From Puffinus mauretanicus (Eukaryota > Chordata > Aves > Procellariiformes > Procellariidae), in the NCBI GenBank assembly GCA_023333565.1, contig JAJKFH010003762.1, positions 2,108,001 through 2,172,000 of the forward strand: a stretch of 64,000 bases of DNA. Reading direction: 5' to 3'. The notes beneath the pieces are model-generated. The model was not told where the DNA came from and did not search any database. It saw nothing but the letters and a program-made list of their open reading frames with translations. Below are positions 60,001 through 64,000 of the stretch, one piece after another (the stretch's first letter is position 1; every line of letters starts with the position of its first letter). The position numbers and the translations under genes were made by a program.

Positions 60001-61317
60001 CTCAGATGTTTGTACTGCAACACTGTGCTCCCATTTAAATGACAAAATTCCTACCGAAATTCCTGCTTTGTTGCATGACTCTTCAAGGATCTTCCTGTAC
60101 TCATTATACATCTATCAGCTTCTCTGTAAGTAAGCAGGCATTCTCTATAATGAAAAACAGCAAATAAAAAAATAGTAAATGTTCTAAGTTTATATGTACG
60201 CTTTGATATCTACATGCTTTATATTTGGGTTCAGCATCTGGTTAATAGATTTGTTTCTATCTCAAAGGCTTATTTCTGTAAATTAAAAGCAATTACATGA
60301 TCAAAGGCGATTAAATTCTAAAACTGGGAAAACAAGTAAAAAATCTGAAGGAAGTGTGAATTTGTTCATTTATGGGCAGGAAAAATATTGTTATTTGGAC
60401 AAAGTAAAACAGAGATGATGTGCAATTGCCTGTCAAAATCAGGCTAAATTTTGGTATCAATGACATTTTGCAAAAATCAGCATATTGATATAAAGACTAT
60501 GGATTAAGAGCAAATACTGTACCAGGAAGGATCTAGAACTGGTGTCTTTGGAAGAGGCTCACAGGGGCTTTGAAGCACTTGTTTCTATATCAAGTTCTGT
60601 TATTAAAAAAAAAAAAAGTGCATTAGTGCTTTAGACTTACAACATTCTTAATAGTAAAAAAGCCTAGAAGGTTTATTTGAAAAACAAGTAATACAGTAAG
60701 AAGTCACAAAAGAAGGAAATCTAAGACAACGCAGAGGTGAGCCACATAAGATATAATCCTAGAAATACAGAACTGACAGGGATTTCTGTTCTTATTTCTT
60801 GCACTCCTGTGCAGCAGTTCTCAAACTGGCTGGTTTTGCAGGATAGGTCCGGGTGGGACTGGCTGGGAAGCCAACAAGGAAGATGCATTTGGGAGAAGGT
60901 GATGGCAAAGACAGCACTGAAAGATGGCAGGCAGTAAGAAGACTATCCAGGGGGAGAAGTGAGCGGTGCAGAAAGCAAGCGGAGGGTGAGGAGGCTGGAT
61001 AAATAAGGCTGCCACCTCTCAGCGGGGTCCTTCTAACGGGAGGTGATCAAAAGAGCAGGTGGCTGGGAGGCAATGGCAGCTTTTGGCAGCCACACGCTTC
61101 CTTTGCTCCCGTGATCTGTGATGCTCAGCCTTGTTCCTTCCTTGCTCCGTTTCCGCACCAAACTCCCACCTCCTAGCTGCGCTTTCTGCTCTGTTCCCAG
61201 TGACTCTCCAGCAACATACCTCCCTCTGCCTAGCTACAACCACACCATCCCTGGGGGATTGTTTCCTATTTTGGGAACTACTGATCTGGTTCACCTCCTC
61301 AAATGAAGAAAGTGCAC
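51086..61317. other. Gene-poor AT-rich intergenic region
   Basis: About 10 kb with no recognisable coding exon on either strand. The mammalian neighbour on this side of POU4F2 is TTC29, and I searched short open frames here for its TPR-type sequence and found none. Poly-T (52280-52297) and a C-run (53069-53081) are present. From about 56400 the sequence becomes markedly AT-rich. No transposon besides those listed is recognised. Confidence 0.5.
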
Positions 61318-61775
61318 ATATATCTAGTCCATCCCTGACATCTATTTGTCAAATCTATTTTCAAAGGCTTCTGATGAAGGCTGTTTCACAACATCCCTAA
61401 TCTCTCTGTTCCAGTGTTTCACAATCTTATAGCTCAGTTTCTTCCCTAGTAGTTAAGATAAATATTTATTGCAAATTAAGCTGATTTTTTTTCTTGTTCT
61501 ACCTTTGGTAGACATGAAGAGTAAAGGAACACCGTCCTCTTTTATAATAACTCCTTATAGCTTAAGAGACTATTTTCCTTCCTTTAATTTTCTCTTTTTG
61601 AAGCTAAGGAAATGCAGTCTCTTCAATATTTGAAAGGAGCTCATGTTTTCTGACCTCTGTATAATCGTTGGCTGGATCCTCCTCAATTTGTCACTACATC
61701 TTTGCACTGTGATGCCTAAAACTGGACTCTGTCTTTCAGTCACCGCAATACCAATGGTGCTTATATGGCATCCTA
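61318..61775 (-). mobile_element. Ancient CR1-type LINE fragment (antisense)
   Basis: Read on the plus strand, the segment follows the reverse complement of old amniote CR1/L3-like elements. The order is: TCTAGTCCATCCCTGAC, then a 'gatgaaggctgtttcacaac' region, CTGTTCCAGTGTTTCACAAT, TTTCTTCCCTAGTAGTTAAG, and near the end GATGCCTAAAACTGGACTCT. These match remembered landmarks of the family in the same order and spacing, with heavy divergence and a gap around 61460-61500. No reverse-transcriptase frame survives. The subfamily is unknown and the edges are approximate. Confidence 0.6.
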
Positions 61776-64000
61776 ATTTAATTCACGTTCAAAATAAATA
61801 CATTAATCCAGTTCTGGTGGAGATGAAAAATTATGTTCAAAGCAGTGTCTCTGCTGGTGCAATGTTTGGAACAGATGCAAACTACTGGACCACTCAAGAC
61901 TCAATAAAATTTATATTTTGTCTTATCATAGGCTTTTATTAAGTATAATTGTTAACTAGGACTTCGTCCGTAGTTGTATGCAAGTAAGAATAGGATAAGT
62001 AAATCTATGAAGAGTATCTGAGAATTAGCGTAAGTTGTCCTATGAAGTCTCATTTTGTACGAGGGCAACACGTATGTTAGTGGTTTACTCTGTATTTAAG
62101 AATGTAGTTACTCCAGGTAACATTTTCTGAAACCAGGCCTAAAGTACATCAATGGAAATTCCTTTACTAGCAGACCACGTCTAAATAAAAAAATCTCATA
62201 AAACCCAATTAAATACAAGGGGCCCTGCTCACGGCTGCACAATCTATAACTTCCCAGTTTGGCTTAGCAGCTCAAAGACTGTGAAGCAGCTGAGAGCCTC
62301 ATGCAATTCAGCAGCGCTAACAAGGGTCTGAAGTACGTTGCCTCACCCCAGCTTTACACCCGCGTACAGTTATTGCTCTTTCTACTGGAAGCTCATTGTT
62401 GAAAAAGTGGTGCAAGGCAAGTGGGTGTCTCAAGCCCAAAAGGTGACTAGGTAGGTACAGTAGCATGTGTATTTGCTTGCAAATACACATAAAAGTGTGT
62501 CTCTGACAGCAATGTGTCTTACATACACTGACACATGCAAAAAAAGGTGGGGATGTGTACATGACAGATGGGGAATTATAGCATAAATTATTTTTCTCAT
62601 GCACCTTTTGGCCTTTTGCCTTCACACTTGGACACCAAGCTATTATTGTCTGATTAACCGTTCTACCCTCCCAGCAAATATGAAGCATATCAAGGATAAC
62701 TGATGGAATACTGAGCCATAAATGTTTTCTTGGCATTTGTTTGGCCTGTGCTATTTGGGAACAATAAAAGCATCTCATCTTCATAATGATAATACATATA
62801 TACCACCACAGATCACACCATCAAGCATTCTCCTTCTCTTATTGTGTTGCGCAAAATGCAGAGATAAACATTAATATGTATTAATAGTATGTAAATATAA
62901 TTAATCATAATAGGATGTTCCTGACATATTATCACTGCTGTTGATAAAATATAATTAAAATTGTCTAGTCAAATTTTCAGTGCAGCTAGAATTGGCATCT
63001 CTGTTCTTGCTGTTTACATGTGTCTATCTAAAGATCGTTACACTTCTAAAAATCTCATTATTTCATTAAGTTCCTGGGAGAAAGATAAGCAGAGCTGCTA
63101 GTCCATTACACAATATAATTAGTGAAAAGTCATACCAAAGAATGAAAGCCACACCTACAAAGGCTGAAGCTAAAATGATCAAACTCCAGAGAGGACAGGA
63201 ACTTCAGGCACCATTCTCTTGAAAGATTATAAAGAAAATGAAACAGGCAACACCTGTGTTCCTGAGCTTGCGTGCCCACACGATAGGAAAGCATTCAAAT
63301 CCAAGTTTTGCATTGTTCAGAGACTGTTGGACTTTATTAACAAGAACTCCACTGAAAAGCTCCATGAACTGATGAAGAATCGTAAGAGGACTATTGTTTT
63401 GGGGAGCTGAAACTGCTTGGAAAAAAAAGAAAGGCAATATTTTAAGGAGATGACAAAAGTAAGAATGACAGCAGCATGCAGAAGGTGACCCAGAAACCAT
63501 TTTTACTGTCTCTTCCGATAAAAGAATGAGGTAGGATATACTGAAAGTAGCAGGTCGTGGGCTTGGAGACAAAGGGAGGGGCTCTTTGTGCATTGCCAAC
63601 TCATCCTTGGAACTCCCTGCTGCAGGGTGCTGAGGATGCCCTAATTCTCTGTGGGCTCAAGAAGTGACATGGCAAACAAATAGGAGGAAAGTCCGTACCC
63701 TCTCCTGCTCTGCCGCTATAGCTAACTTGCTTAAGTGCCATAAGATCCTCAAACAGAAGACAGCAACAGTGCTGCTATGTTTTTACATGTATTTAGGCAC
63801 ACGTATGCAAACAAGACCATATTTGCAACTGCTGTTAATGTGAGTGAACTCTTACTATATTGTACATACAAAAGTAGTAATATAAGGCAAGGCAGTGTCT
63901 TCATGACCTCTCTTTTCCTCTAATAACATTAATTCCACGTATTCAGACTCACTATGACCCAATACTGTACTTTTGTCACAAAAGGGAGAGAGAGAAAGCA
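61776..64000. other. Intergenic AT-rich region, no gene recognised
   Basis: Unique AT-rich sequence to the window's right edge. A 155-codon minus-strand open frame (62317-62784) and a 131-codon one (63204-63599) resemble no known protein and lack supporting signals. If TTC29 is next in this genome it must start beyond 64000 or have exons too short for me to see. Confidence 0.45.

Noticed and set aside
62317..62784. A 155-codon minus-strand open frame
   Set aside because: It resembles no protein family and has no flanking splice or promoter signal; it is plausible by chance in 64 kb read in six frames.
1..64000. CRISPR arrays, bacterial operons, tRNA or rRNA genes
   Set aside because: None seen; the sequence is vertebrate genomic DNA with spliced genes and simple repeats only.

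Overview
This is a vertebrate nuclear window, almost certainly from a bird and probably a neoavian or passerine. The genes are split by GT-AG introns. There are large CpG islands, two solo LTRs that I recognise as avian endogenous-retrovirus families, and an old CR1-type LINE fragment. I see no mammalian Alu or L1 sequence. Species assignment is inference from repeats and gene content.

Two genes are supported, arranged head to head about 31.5 kb apart. On the minus strand at the left edge are the first two coding exons of SLC10A7 (exon 1 CDS 5055-5154, exon 2 1186-1268), with the rest of the gene beyond the left edge. Its CpG-island promoter spans about 4590-6260. On the plus strand is the complete two-exon POU4F2 gene (BRN3B): CDS 36682-36993 joined to 37422-38363, 417 residues, intron 428 bp, and a 3' UTR likely ending near 39950. 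SLC10A7 and POU4F2 are also neighbours in mammals, which supports both calls. The next mammalian neighbour, TTC29, is not recognisable to the right.

Layout: 1-5154 is the 5' part of SLC10A7; 5155-6260 is its promoter CpG island; 6261-27900 is intergenic with one long solo LTR (14690-15856); about 27930-28650 is an isolated CpG island; 28650-32600 is intergenic. A chain of CpG islands (32640-34830, 35690-38650, 39990-41170, 42470-43930, 44160-45010) alternates with AT-rich blocks rich in homeodomain/POU-type motifs (34840-35560, 41170-41520, 42040-42260, 43930-44160), typical of a developmental transcription-factor locus. From 45 to 64 kb the sequence is gene-poor and increasingly AT-rich, with a second solo LTR (50507-51080) flanked by a perfect 5-bp duplication and an ancient CR1 remnant (about 61318-61775).

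The two genes are not functionally linked. SLC10A7 is a membrane protein of the secretory pathway tied to calcium handling and glycosylation. POU4F2 is a neuronal transcription factor needed for retinal ganglion cells. I found no evidence for a new multi-gene system. The most useful leads are the possible intron-initiated short POU4F2 isoform, a strong-looking intronic splice acceptor that would lead to a stop, the Gly/Ser expansion in exon 1, the orphan CpG island at 28 kb, and the AT-rich candidate regulatory blocks around POU4F2.
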